DNA from: Artemia franciscana
Taxonomy: Eukaryota > Arthropoda > Branchiopoda > Anostraca > Artemiidae
Length of the DNA stretch: 64,000 nt
Direction of reading: 5' to 3'
Assembly (NCBI RefSeq): GCF_032884065.1
Contig: NC_088882.1
Coordinates: forward strand, 36,913,868 to 36,977,867
Shown here: piece by piece, positions 1 to 10,530 of the stretch
Numbering within the stretch: position 1 is the stretch's first letter
How the letters are laid out: each line of letters starts with the position of its first letter
Notes under the pieces: model-generated
Database searches by the model: none
What the model was told of the DNA's origin: nothing
Seen by the model: the letters and a program-made list of their open reading frames with translations, nothing else
Program-made: the position numbers and the translations under genes

Positions 1-994
1 GGGCATTGCCTTTCCAAAAGCTAACACACAAGTATTTGTCCAATAAGAGAGCCCACACTTGAATTTTTCCGATGATTCACAACGTTATACGACATTTTAA
101 CAATGGTCTAGAGATTGAAGTTTTGACGAGAACGGTATTTTCAAAGTATATGACTACTAGTTTCAATGCTTTCTTCAAGTACTGAACGGTTCTTATGCTC
201 AGCCACCCCACTATACTCTAAAATGCCTTACCTTTAATCTTCATCAGCATATACCCCCTTAAATAAGATTTAAATAAGATTAAATCAAGTATATACCCCC
301 TTGAATAAGACTTCGAAATACGAAAACGTCAAATGAAAATTGTCCAAATACAATCCTGTGTATATTGGATTCTTTCGGAAGTAGATATTTAACGCTTCAA
401 GCGAGGAAGTTGACACTACAGGAATCCGATAATCCAAAAGAAAACTTTCTTTACTTGATCCGGGAAAACTCTTTTCCCAATCACCGGAACCTTTATGAAA
501 TAGGATCAAAATAATCTCCTCTAAGAGATACAACTTTTTCCAACCTTAAAAGTATCTTTTGTCCCCACTTCAAATAGTATTGATTTTGGGACTGTTCCGG
601 AAATATTCATCCGGATGAATGCAACGAATCTACCTAGCATTCAAGCAACAACAGGTGTGTTTTAAATCCAAAGGTCTTCTTATCTCGGGAAATGTGGAAA
701 ATATTATTTGGAAAAGGACCGAAAAGCAGTGACAAGGAACAGAAGATTTTTTTGAGAGTTCATCAAATTATGACCATCATTTCGCACAGCAATGCTCAAA
801 AATCTAGGGGCCTGGGGGACGTTGGGATGAAAATAAATGTACTTTGAAAAATCTAGGGGGACAATTTTTTCATTTTCTAGGTTTTATGGTGAAACAACCG
901 AAAAAAGTATTTTGAATGAAAATGCCCAAATGGTTATTCTTAAAAAGTATGTTGGGGAAGGGAAAATGCTAGGGTTGGGAAATTACTCTCCTCT
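1..994. other. unassigned AT-rich sequence
   Basis: No supported gene. A short direct repeat (tatacccccttRaataaga) occurs near 250 and 293. The stretch at about 815-985 resembles 61195-61375: both carry 'aaaatgtaYtttgaaRaatct' followed by a G-run, so it is probably a low-copy dispersed repeat. ORFs here have no recognisable domain. Confidence 0.5.
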
Positions 995-1038
995 ACACAG
1001 ACACGCACACACACACACACACTCACAAACGCACACAA
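995..1038. repeat. imperfect (CA)n microsatellite
   Basis: The stretch is made of CA dinucleotides interrupted by single G and T substitutions. It is simple sequence with no coding role. Confidence 0.9.
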
Positions 1039-1346
1039 ATTTGACAACTCTAATTTTTCATACAAAATTTACATTATCAAATTAGTAGGTTATTCAACCT
1101 GGTACGTTAAAAAAAGAAAAAAGAAAAAAAAGATCTAGCAGCGCTTGCAATATCAGATTCGTCATTTGATGAAACTTTAAGAGCGGCACGGCTTTGTCGA
1201 ATTTTCGTCACTTTGTCAACAATAATAATGAAGTTAATTTCTTGCATCCTGCAGAAGAGCGAAAGATAAAGAGACAAGCAGAATAATTCTGACGACATTT
1301 ATGGATGTTGCCAGGACACTACCAAGATAGATCATTGCCTCTAGAA

Positions 1347-1965
1347 CAGTGGTTCCCAGCCGATTATGGGCCATGCTCCACCTAGGCATTTCCAAAATCT
1401 GATATCCCCCTCGTGATATTTAAATTTTGTCATTTAAAATTTTATATGTATTGTCACCTGAAGGAAGCTTAAAAGGCCATTAACCTGAAATCTTTTTTCG
1501 GGTTTTCCTCTAGGCATATTTTATACCAACGATAAATGATGTCTGAATAACCATTTACAGAACGTATGACGTCATTCCAATGCTATCATTTTTCGTTTTT
1601 ACCTTTTTTAATGCACATCAGTGTCTCGTCAATCACATGAAAAATGCGACTGACGATCACAATGTATACTAATGTGACGTTGATAAACGCATACTAATGT
1701 GATTCTTCCTTATTTATACTAACGAAAAATGACGTCTGAATACAACACTATTTACAGAATGTATGACATCATTCCAATGCTATCATGTTTCGTTTTTTTG
1801 CTTTTTAAATGCATATCAATGTGTCGTCAATCACATGAAAAATGTTACTGACAAGACTAAGGCTGTTAAGTATAGCTAGCCGAAGGGTCCACGTCCTGCC
1901 CATGACCTAATAAAATATGGTTTTGCCCTACCGGTGGGGCCTGCACCCCACGTTGGAAATCAAGG
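1347..1965. mobile_element. hAT-like non-autonomous DNA transposon (619 bp)
   Basis: The left end starts cagtggttcccagcc, resembling hAT-superfamily termini. The right end, read on the minus strand, starts ccttgatttccaacg, an imperfect inverted match that continues into tggggtgcaggcccc versus tgggccatgctcc. The element is flanked by near-identical 8-bp sequences, ctctagaa (1339-1346) and ctctagat (1966-1973). Eight bp is the TSD length known for hAT elements. No transposase is encoded. The interior holds a diverged tandem duplication, 1521-1653 and 1713-1853, offset about 190 bp. Superfamily assignment rests on end sequence and TSD length. Confidence 0.6.
1521..1853. repeat. internal ~190-bp-offset tandem duplication in the hAT-like element
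   Basis: Copy 1 (1521-1653) and copy 2 (1713-1853) share the order taccaacgataaatgatgtc, catttacagaacgtatgac, a T-rich stretch, and gtcaatcacatgaaaaatg, with scattered substitutions. The duplication lies wholly inside the element, so it arose within it. Confidence 0.75.
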
Positions 1966-1973
1966 CTCTAGAT

Positions 1974-4026
1974 AAACTGAAGAGAAAACGGCAACTTTGC
2001 TACAACTTTGCTTCTAGCTTCATATGTAACCTGCACTTGAAGTTTAGTTATTCTAATTCTAAGTATTAATTATTAGGTATTAATTATTCTAAGTATTAGC
2101 TTAATTCTAAGTATATGGGACCTAAATCCCTCTTTAGACCTGGGAGTTAAAAAGTGAATTGCCCAAAATTGGAGATGTAAGATATTTTCATAGCTTCTCC
2201 ATTTTTTCTAAATAAATGTCTCTTCCATACCGTTTTTTTGGGAGAAGTATAACATCCCCTCCCAATGCCAATGTATCTCCATGCCTGTATGAGATACTAG
2301 GGGAGAGGCTATTAGCCCTAAGACATTGATAAAAATGAGCCCTCTACCTGGGAATTCAAATGTGGAAGTCTTGAAAGTTAAATTCATCTTCCTCCCTCTA
2401 CACCCCTAAAGCGAAAAGAACATCAAAATAGAAAATCTTTTGCCGCCTCAATCTATCTCTAATGTGTTCTTATCTAAAAAACAGGGTTATTAATTAATTT
2501 GTTTTTGCCGTTTCAAAATTAAGGAGTACTTAGAGTAGTATCGCAATTTGTCAGTGTTTTTATGTTAAACCGTGAAAATGAAAGAAGAAAAAATTAAGTA
2601 AGCTGTAGGGCCCTATATACTATCTAGCTTGTATTTATTCTGATTTTTTGTCCACATTTCTTTCTTTTCTTTTTTAATTGGCACTCGCTAATACCAAAAA
2701 CTAATGCCAGTGATGGAGATCTTTTAAATTAAAAGCCAAATTCCTTAACCTTCCTTATTTTCCACGTAGTATCCGGCAGTGCAACTCTGCACTTAGCGAT
2801 TTCAAAGCAATCAAATTTCATTTTCACTGACTTTGGTACTTCAAGAAGATTCCTCTAATTTCTCCCTACAGACCAGACTCGAGGCATTTCATATTCGATA
2901 TATTTACAATCATTAAAAAGATAAATATTTAGTAGTTCCAATCCCCATAAGAACTTAGAATAAAGTTCTGGAAACTACTTCAAAACATTTTAAAATACTT
3001 GCTTGTTGCATTCCTAAATGGACTTTGCTTCACTTTTCCAAACGCCTTATCCCCCCTCCCAGATGGAAAAATATGTAGTCCGAAATGTATATCTTCAATA
3101 GATTTTCGACTCCGCCAACCTTTTTTTCCTAGTAATTTAATGGAAAATATGTGGCCGGAAACACGGTGGCGCATTCGCTCCTGGAAAGTCGCGTACTCAA
3201 TTCAATATTTATGGTTAATCCGGACATTCATCTTATTAGGAAGGCAGAGTAGTGGCTCATTGTGTAGACAGGAGGGGGGGTTAAATGCCTAAAAGAGAGC
3301 ATTATAATACCCAAATTGTTTAACTCTGTATCAGCCTTCATTTAAATATAAAAATGGGTATAGGGGGGTGTAGGTATTGACCTCTCATCTCTCTTCTTTT
3401 AGACTAAGTCTGAATAAGGGTGCTGCAGGGTGATACTTTCCTTCTTCTTGAATAAAATGTTTCTGACATTTATTTTAAAGCTTAATTTAACTAAACTGCT
3501 TTTGCTTAATATTTCATAAATATAATTATACACTGAGATGTGTAAGTGCGTAACAGCTATTATGAAGGAGGGGCGACAGGTCGTTTTGAAGGGGGGAGCG
3601 GAGACACCTTAAAGATTAAATTTTAATACCGAAATATCTTAGCTCTCATTGAGCCTTCAGATAAATATGGTGCGAGCTTTGAAGAAGAGAGGGAGGAGAG
3701 TGGAATTAATATCTAATCCCTTTTCTTCCTGGTAAAATTTGAGTCTAAGTCTTTATTATTGATACTAGCAGAGTGGGAAGGGATTAACAGTGGCCCTCCA
3801 ACTACGACTATATTTTCCTATGTAGCATAAAATATAAAATTCACTGACCTTGCGGCAATGAAGGGGAAAAGGGGAGGCGGGTCATTACGAGCCTCGCCAG
3901 GAAATTTCTTGGAAGGCAAATGCTACCAGAACGTTTGTTTTAGTCATTTGGAAATTTTTCCCTTTCTATTTACGTACGATGTTTAAATTCAGGTTTATTA
4001 AAGCATTGCCATGTGCATGCAATGTA
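1974..4026. other. unassigned AT-rich sequence
   Basis: No repeat, motif or coding signal was recognised. Two overlapping ORFs on opposite strands at about 2980-3292 have no recognisable domain and look like chance. G-rich patches near 3370 and 3590 are not part of a structure I can name. Confidence 0.4.
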
Positions 4027-4034
4027 TTCAAACA

Positions 4035-4190
4035 CTATTTCTCGAAGGGCTTTCTGCCCTATTTCTCGAAGGGCTTTCTGCCCTATTTCTTGAAGGGCTT
4101 TCTGCCCTATTTCTAGAAGGGCTTTCTGCCCTATTTCTAGAAGGGCTTTCTGCCCTATTTCTAGAAGGGCTTTCTGCCCTATTTCTAGAA
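4035..4190 (+). repeat. 24-bp minisatellite, about 6.5 copies
   Basis: The unit is ctatttctMgaagggctttc plus tgcc, repeated head to tail at 4035, 4059, 4083, 4107, 4131 and 4155, with a partial seventh. The only variation is one position (c, t or a) before 'gaagg'. Because 24 is divisible by 3 and the unit lacks stops, several frames on both strands are open across the array. These are artefacts, not genes. The 9-mer ttcaaacac flanks the array at 4027-4035 and 4208-4216. Each unit contains gggc-tttct-gccc, a small stem-loop. Confidence 0.92.
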
Positions 4191-4297
4191 TAGGGCAAAC
4201 AGAATTGTTCAAACACCAGATAATCCTATTTTGAGGTTGCGATGACTTCAGGCACGTACAAGATCAAAAGTCAGGCAGAGTTTCCCTCCATATGAAC

Positions 4298-4320
4298 AGG
4301 GGCTTTCTGTCCTATTTCTT
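4298..4320 (+). repeat. single degenerate copy of the 24-bp minisatellite
   Basis: The sequence ggggctttctgtcctatttc matches the minisatellite unit with one change, about 110 bp past the main array. Confidence 0.75.
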
Positions 4321-4700
4321 ACAACTTTTTATATAAAAATGCTCCAAATCTTTCATATCCTCGGTGATTCATTTAAGGCGAAAACTGCTCCTACTATTCT
4401 CAATCCTGAATATGTTTGTTTAACTATATAATTTACAATAAAAACAATAATTCCAACTTTGTATTTTGTATTTCAAAATTTGAATAAATACTAAGTCGAA
4501 AATCCTCGAAATCACAAGCTAGGTAAAGGAGTAGCGTATGGTTTCCATTCATCCACTTATTGAAAAAAACATAACTCATGCTCGAATAACTCCAACCCCG
4601 ATCCCGAGACATCAACTCCATGTTGAAACCGTAAAAAAAATCAACTGTGACAAATCCACAATTTTCTACTGTGACTTTCAATTAATTATTGAAAGATATA

Positions 4701-4767
4701 GAAATGGGGCAGAAAGCCCTTCTAGAAATAGGGCAGAAAGCCCTTCGAGAAATAGGGCAGAAAGCCT
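4701..4767 (-). repeat. 24-bp minisatellite in inverted orientation, about 2.7 copies
   Basis: The unit on this strand is gggcagaaagcccttctaga plus aata, the reverse complement of the 4035-4190 unit. The last copy is truncated. With the first array, this places matching sequence in opposite orientation about 500 bp apart. Confidence 0.88.
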
Positions 4768-4770
4768 CTA

Positions 4771-5276
4771 TACCCTTTTCTGTGAAATGGACTTATTCAA
4801 GTCAATGGACTTTTCTGTTAAGGACTTATTCGACAAAACTACTGTTCATCAAAAATTTTGACAAAATATTTAAATTTTGTTCAAAATTATAATTATAAGC
4901 CAACATTTTAATTCTTATGCAGAAAAACAGAAAAATCATAACGCTACCTATGAATTTACAACTATTAATACGTACAATTTAACAGCAAGAACTCATGATG
5001 GGGTTAATGGGGCTAGTTGTCCAAATCATGTCTTGGATAGGCCTGGGCATGAATTGAACCACGATCAGAATTTGAATTAAAAAACAAGATTCTACAGCTC
5101 AAAATAAGGACCAGCAGTTATATTTAAAACGAACAGAATTTTTTTTTGTCTATGAGGGAGGCTGCCCAACCCCTCCCCCATCAAACCCTCACTATCTATG
5201 CTTAATTTTTGACTTTTTGTTCTGTTTCTTTAAAAAATTAGGATGAAAAAACAATTTTTTTTTATTTAATTTTAAT
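4771..5276. other. unassigned sequence between minisatellite and HP1 copy
   Basis: AT-rich, with no supported gene. The last ~120 bp (T-rich runs and 'tttatttaat') resemble the low-complexity edge seen at other HP1 copies. Confidence 0.4.
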
Positions 5277-6355
5277 TTAAGGAGTAACACTAAAAATTAA
5301 AAAATGAACAAAAATTATAACGTATATGAGGGGCTTCACCCCTTCGTCAATACCTCTCTCTTTATGCTGAAGTTCAAATTTTGTTTCAATCCGTTAAGAA
5401 TGAACCTTGATCACAAAGGCCGTTTAATTAGAATTAATAGCTCTTTTGAAGGTACTAAAAAAAAACTTTGGCATAAAGAGCGACGTATTAAAAAGGGGGA
5501 GAACCCCCTCATATACGTAATTATTTGTGTCCGTTTTAAGTTTTAATGTTTCTCCTTAATTTCAGTTAAAAAAAAACTTGTTCTTTTTTAATTTAATTTC
5601 AGATCGTTTTTGTAAATAATGCTGGGAAATCTGGTGTCTCCTTCTTCGATGATTCTCTTCCACCATGAAAAATTACTCCATGGAAAGATCCTCCCACGTA
5701 AACCCCAACACCTCTCCCCACCAGAAAAAATTCCCCAGAAAATATCCGCATACTTTCCAATAACCATTACTATATGTAAACAATGGGCAAAATTTATTAC
5801 TTTCAGCCATTTTCCCGGGTGCCGTGGGGAAATAATTCGTCCTCAAAGACACAGTTACTAGACTTTTCGACTATGCTGAACAGAATACTATCTCAAAATT
5901 TTTATGCGGCGACTTTTGGAAAAAATTAGCTTGGGAGGGGGCTTAATTGACCTCCAACTTTTGGTCTCTTAAAAAAGCGCTAGAACTTTTAATTTTTGTT
6001 CGAATGAGCCCTCTCGCGACATTCTAGGACCGCTGGGTCGATACGATAACCCTGGGGAAAAAACAAATAAATACGCATCCGTGATCTTTCTTCTGGCAAA
6101 AAAACTTCTATATTTATATAAATAAATAGACAAAATAACTTCTAAGAAGCCAAAGAATTTTTAGCAATTTTTTTTAACAAACCGAATGAGTGGCACTTTC
6201 GAGATGATTCGGGAAACTTATTACACACAATATGACTCGCAATTAAAGAATGATGGTTTTGATGTTTCTATTGGTATCAAAATTCCATTTTTTAGAGTTT
6301 CGAGTACTATTGAGCCTTACGCTCCTTACTTACAGTTACCATAAACTATTTGAAA
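5277..6355 (+). mobile_element. HP1 non-coding repeat, near full length (inverted-repeat module plus body)
   Basis: This is the first copy of the dominant non-coding family. It opens with a degenerate inverted repeat: left arm about 5277-5380, right arm about 5455-5565 (e.g. ggagaaccccctcatatacg opposite cgtatatgaggggcttcacc). The body follows, with the family landmarks 'ttcgactatgctgaacaRaa', 'cattctaggaccRctgggtc', an A-rich slot at about 6056-6075, and 'acgcatccgtgatctttctt'. It ends gctccttacttacagttacc followed by a decayed terminal palindrome. Short ORFs inside are not conserved between copies, so the element is judged non-coding. It could be a Helitron-related non-autonomous element or another foldback type. 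The family itself is certain; the class is not. Confidence 0.75.
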
Positions 6356-6424
6356 CTGGTGAAACACAAGGGTGTTGAATTGAAATAAGAAGGTTTTTTA
6401 AAGAAGCAAAAAACTTCGGGGTAA

Positions 6425-6540
6425 CTACCAAGGAGCTGGAGGTACCAGCCCCACTTATGTACGGAATGATTTCTGTTAATTTTAAGCTTCAATGTTGGTT
6501 CTTGCCTTCAGTTGAAAAAAAACTTTATTTATTTAATTAA
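6425..6540 (+). mobile_element. HP1 fragment: one inverted-repeat arm
   Basis: The sequence 'atttctgttaattttaagct' to 'ttcagttgaaaaaaaacttt' matches the right arm of HP1 inverted-repeat modules, with no body after it. It is a solo half-module about 70 bp beyond the full copy at 5277-6355. Confidence 0.55.
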
Positions 6541-6545
6541 AACTG

Positions 6546-7267
6546 CAAGTGGTCTCACGTTTAAACACACAAGCCAGAAATATTGTAAAGGAATGCAAAA
6601 CGTACCCATTTTCCTAAGACTGAATGAGGAACAAGGTGGGAGAGAGAAAATATAGCCAGGAACAATTAAGACTAATTCAAAGCCTCTCTTGCTGGACGAG
6701 AAAATTGGATAAACTTAGCTTATCATTATCAAACCTCTCACGAGGGACTTGGACACTTGCCTTGCTGTAATATCTTAGGTCACGCAACTCAGCATAAGAA
6801 ACCGAGAGGGTAAAGATATAAGATGGTGATGAAACTAAATTCAATCATTCAAGACAAGGGATTGTGGACGCTTTTGTCCTGAATCTTGTGCAATAACGTA
6901 CATACATATCATAAGTTACATTTGCTCCCTTACTGGTAGGGAGTGAAAACCTTTTTAGGAGTGTATGATAGCCTTGGACGTATGGTAGCTGTTTACGCAT
7001 TTAGTGTCGCTCTGAAGACAAATAGTCTCAAGAAGGACCAGGCTACCTCTTGAAAAACCAAATTATTCAAAACAGTGTGTAAATAAAGCTCTGTAAAAAC
7101 ATTTTTCGTACCTATGGTAGCGTGCTCAATTTAAACTTCTGTGAATATTGTATAACATTACTCTGTTCCCCTTAGCTTTAGGTAAAAATACATCCTTAGA
7201 AATATATTAATACAATAAAATTCAAGATGAACAGAAGTCAGAAAAAAATAAAAGAAGTCAGAAGTCA
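6546..7267. other. unassigned sequence
   Basis: AT-rich with no recognised repeat. A short tandem of 'agaagtcagaa' occurs at about 7225-7272, just outside the trinucleotide tail of the neighbouring RTE-B element. Confidence 0.4.
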
Positions 7268-7408
7268 GAAAAAATAAACAAAAATACTACTACTACTTCT
7301 AACTACTAACCACTGCGCCAAGCCGCCTGAGGCAAACACAACTTTACACGCTCCTCCCCGATCCAATCTGTTCAACTTCTACAACTTTACACTCTCCCAG
7401 GAATTTCC
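7268..7408 (-). mobile_element. RTE-B non-LTR retrotransposon, 3' end with trinucleotide tail
   Basis: Read on the minus strand this ends gcctcaggcggcttggcgca, then a run of AGT-type trinucleotides. The same end closes three other RTE-B copies (40362, 52065 and 62080). It matches RTE-B as far as the C-terminal coding edge (ctctcccaggaatttcc versus ccctcccaggaagttcc at 40480) and then switches abruptly to RTE-A. Short tandem-repeat tails are typical of RTE-type LINEs. Confidence 0.75.
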
Positions 7409-8868
7409 TTGACTTGCTTGACTTAAGTCTCCTGCCGGGCACTGCTCGGCGTAGAGAGTGACGTAGAGAGTGACGTCTGCCTCCTCCACCCACTTCGGTC
7501 CATGGCGAGTATTTGCTCTTCGCCCTGTCTGATGTTTGCCATCGCCAAGAACTCGGACAGGCTGTCGGACCAACGTTTCTTCGGTCGGCCGCGAGGTCGC
7601 TTCCAACCTACTTTGATAGGGTCGAAGTCTTAGATCATCTTTGCGGGTAGATGTGGTGGCATTTGAAGCAGATGCCCGAACCATCGTAAGGTTCGCTCGG
7701 CTGCTTGAGTCAAAAACCAAGACTGCTTTGTGAGCTGCAGAAGCTTTTCGTTGCTGACGAAGTCGGACCATCGTAGGCCCTCAATCCTCCTCAGGCTCTT
7801 TGCATGAAATACGTCTGTTTTCTTGAGGGTTGCAGCTGATGCTTGCTATATCTCAGCTCCGTAAAGCATCACAGAGCCGACTAGAGCGTTGAAGATCCGC
7901 AGTTTCGTTGTGCGACTGATATTTGGTTTTCGCCAGAGGTGACGATTCAGTCTACCCATGACAGAAGACGCTTTAGATAATCTTGCCTGCAGCTCGGGGA
8001 TAAGTGAGCCATTTGAAGAAATTACGGAGCCCAGGTAGGGGAAGTCTTTAAAAACCTCGATGCTAGTGGTGCTGTCCAGGCTAACTGGAGAGTTTACAGC
8101 AGGAAAAAACGGGTGTATGGCCATAATTTCAGTTTTGTTCCAGTTTATATGCAGTCCTACTTTGGCAGCCTCTTCTCGCAGAATTTGGAGCGCTTCCAGC
8201 AGCTGCTCCATGGAGTCCGCCAGAATGGCCAAGTCATCGGCAAAATCGACATCTGAGATGGTATGATCTCCAAATTTGAGCCCAAAGCTGAGACGTGAAG
8301 TGATTTTTGTCATAACGTAATCTATAATGACATTGAAGAGCTCTGGGGCCACTGCACATCCTTGGCGCACCCCTGTCGTGATTTGAAAGAACGGGCTGCG
8401 CCGGCCATTTACTTGTACAGAGCTCTCCATCCCATGGTGCAGCGCCTTGAGAAGTCTGCAATATTTCTCGGGTAGGCCAGTCAACTCTAGAATCCGCCAA
8501 AGAGCTTTTCGATCGACTGAGTCAAATGCGGCACGGAAGTCAACGAAGGCAATAAATGCTTTCTGTCGGAACTCTGTGGTCTTCTCTACTATTTGTCGGA
8601 TCGTGAAAATCTGCTCGATGGTTGAACGATCCGACATAAAACCAGCTTGCTCCGGTCACCGGATTTTTCGAATGATGCTCCGACATCGATCCAGCAGGAC
8701 CATTGAAAACAGTTTGCCAGGGACTGACAGTAGGGTTATTCCCCGGTAGTTGGAGCAGTCGCTTCTCGAGCCTTTTCTCTTCCATAAGGGGATGATGACA
8801 CCCTTCCGCCAATCCTCGGGAATTATCTCTGTTTGCCAGATTGTAGACAACAGGGTCAAAAAAGACAG
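7409..8868 (-). pseudogene. RTE-A: non-LTR retrotransposon reverse transcriptase, 5'-truncated and decayed
   Basis: One continuous minus-strand frame runs from 8868 to a stop at 7423, about 480 codons, broken by three in-frame stops (8658-8656, 7848-7846, 7632-7630) and no frameshift. It covers reverse transcriptase from the region before motif 1: 'SNYRGITLL', motif A 'FVDFRAAFDSVDR', 'GVRQGC', catalytic 'DVDFADD' and 'FPYLGSVIS'. A C-terminal domain follows with 'LRWFGHLLQMP' and 'GRPKKRW'. These are features of RTE-like LINEs. The amino-terminal endonuclease is missing. In life the product would copy element RNA at a nicked genomic target. RTE-B sequence lies on both sides, so RTE-A is nested in or joined to RTE-B. 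Its own 3' end (cggcaggagacttaagtcaa) recurs alone at about 37100. Confidence 0.88.
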
Positions 8869-9592
8869 TCTTTGGTAATTTTTTATTCTTCTTCCGCAGA
8901 ACAAGTCCTAGTCATCTCAACCTTTCTGTCATTATATCCCTAGAAAGTGGGATTGAAAATAAGTTTTCGCACAAGCTACTGTTTGAAATACGATAAATAA
9001 GTCAGGTACATATTTCACCACTGTCATCACTGTAGCTTACAATATTCTAATCTTTATTCGCAGACTTATTTTACTATCCTTCCAAACTTTTTTCAACTGT
9101 AAAAAGCACCCGGAGCCTGGATGTTAAAAGCTATTCTGCTTTTAACATCTTCACTGCTCCCACCGTCTTTACTAATAATAATACCAAGGCAAGTGAAGCT
9201 GTCCACTTGATAGATCCTTACGTTACACAACGTCACCTTTTCATCTTCACTTATTCCTAGCTTTAGCGACTTAGTCTTCTTAACATTAATTTTTAAATCA
9301 ATTCTAGCATCTTGAACTTGCAAAACCTTTAAAAAGGCAATTCATTTTGCTTAAACTTTCATTTAGGATGCTTAAATCATCAGCATAATCGAAGTCCAGG
9401 AAACCTTTTCTTCCCCATTTGATTCCGTGTTCTCCCAATGAGTTTATTGTGCTCCTTAATACCAAGTCCATTAAAATAATCCCTACAATGGGGATAGAAA
9501 ACCTCCCTGATTAACTCCTGATTGAATACCAAAGCAGCTACTTACCTCAGTCCCTATCTTAACCGTAGCAATATTTTTCAAACATGTTTTTC
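8869..9592 (-). pseudogene. RTE-B: reverse transcriptase fragment, decayed
   Basis: This minus-strand match to the longer RTE-B ORF at 41013-41981 covers the catalytic 'DFDYADDLSIL' (about 9370-9400), 'KINVKKTKSLKLGISEDE' and 'FTCLGIIISKDGG'. The longest open piece is 9093-9323 (76 codons), and frameshifts separate the rest. It is 5'-truncated where it meets an HP1 terminal palindrome at 9592. At its 3' side it breaks at 8869 inside the C-terminal 'LPK' region and resumes only as the tail at 7268-7408, with about 100 bp of RTE-B missing around RTE-A. Confidence 0.8.
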
Positions 9593-9930
9593 ATGGTAAC
9601 GAACTGTAAGTAAGGAGCAACCCTGGCTCAATAGTAACTGAAACTCTAAAAAATTGAATTTCGATACCAATAGAAAGAATTGGATATTTATGCTGATTTC
9701 AAATAAAGAAGTTTCATCAAGTTTAGTCTTAACCGCTAAAATTTAAGAGCCTGATAAAGTTTGCCCTATTTTCAAGAAAAGGGGAACCCCTCCCCCCCAA
9801 AAAAAAGTTATAGAATCTTAATGAAAGTCACATCATCAGATTCAGTGTATCAGAGAGTCCCACTTTAAAGGTTTCAAGCTCCTATCTGCAAAAATGTGGA
9901 ATTTTGTGTTTTTTGGCAGAAGAAAGATAA
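9590..9930 (-). mobile_element. HP1 fragment: terminal end of the body
   Basis: It begins with the terminal palindrome remnant 'catggtaacgaactgtaagt', then the conserved 'tcaatagtaactgaaactct' and 'gtttcaagctcctatctgca' landmarks. It stops at 'tttggcagaagaaagata', just before the simple-sequence slot. No inverted-repeat module is attached. Confidence 0.8.
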
Positions 9931-9949
9931 AGAATGCGTGTTTATTTGT

Positions 9950-10530
9950 TTTTTTTTTGTTTTCTTTATGGGAGGAGGGAAAGGGAAACGGCTGAAAGCG
10001 TATTTTTGGTGAAAAATATACAAACTGAATTTTTTTGTGTTTTTGTAAACTTTTCCCAGTTTTGTTTGATTCAGCATTGCCTCTCTGAAATAGATTTTAG
10101 CAGAACATCGTTTCCTTTACTTTATTTGGGAGGAAGGGCAGCGATGAAGCGGCAGAAAGTATATTTTTGCTGAAAAAGATTCAAATTTTTATTTTCTTGT
10201 GTTTTTTAAGACTTTTTGCCCATTGCCGTTTGATCCAGCATTGCCTCTGTGGAGTAGCTTTTAAAGGGAAGTCATCAGTTTTACTTTTTTTGTGGGAGTA
10301 GGGCAGGGATGAAACCGCAGAAAGTGCATTTTCGGTTGAGAAAACATTCAAACTTTTTTAGGTGTTTTTAAACCTTTTTGCCCATTGTCGTTTGATCCAC
10401 CATTACCTCTTTCCAGTAGATTTTAACAGGAATTCGTTGGTTTGGCTTTGCTGTGGGAGGAGTAGCAGGAATAAAACGATGGAAAGGGTATTTTCGGTGA
10501 AAAAATATTCTATTGTCTATTTTGTGAAAA
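9950..10530. repeat. ~160-bp tandem array, about 3.5 copies
   Basis: Unit starts recur near 9968, 10125, 10290 and 10453. Each has the order 'tgggaggaRggcaRgRat', 'gaaRcggcagaaagtRtatt', a T-rich stretch, 'tttgcccattgYcgtttgat' and 'ccagcattgcctct'. Copies are clearly diverged. The ORFs at 9934-10173 and 10368-10616 lie within it and are not shared in frame between units. Confidence 0.85.

Noticed and set aside
2980..3292. Overlapping 64- and 97-codon ORFs
   Set aside because: No recognisable domain and mutually overlapping on opposite strands; treated as chance.
4011..4216. Three overlapping repeat-containing ORFs (8-residue repeats) on both strands
   Set aside because: They are translations of a 24-bp minisatellite, whose length is divisible by three and has no stops. 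No start context, no homology and open on both strands.
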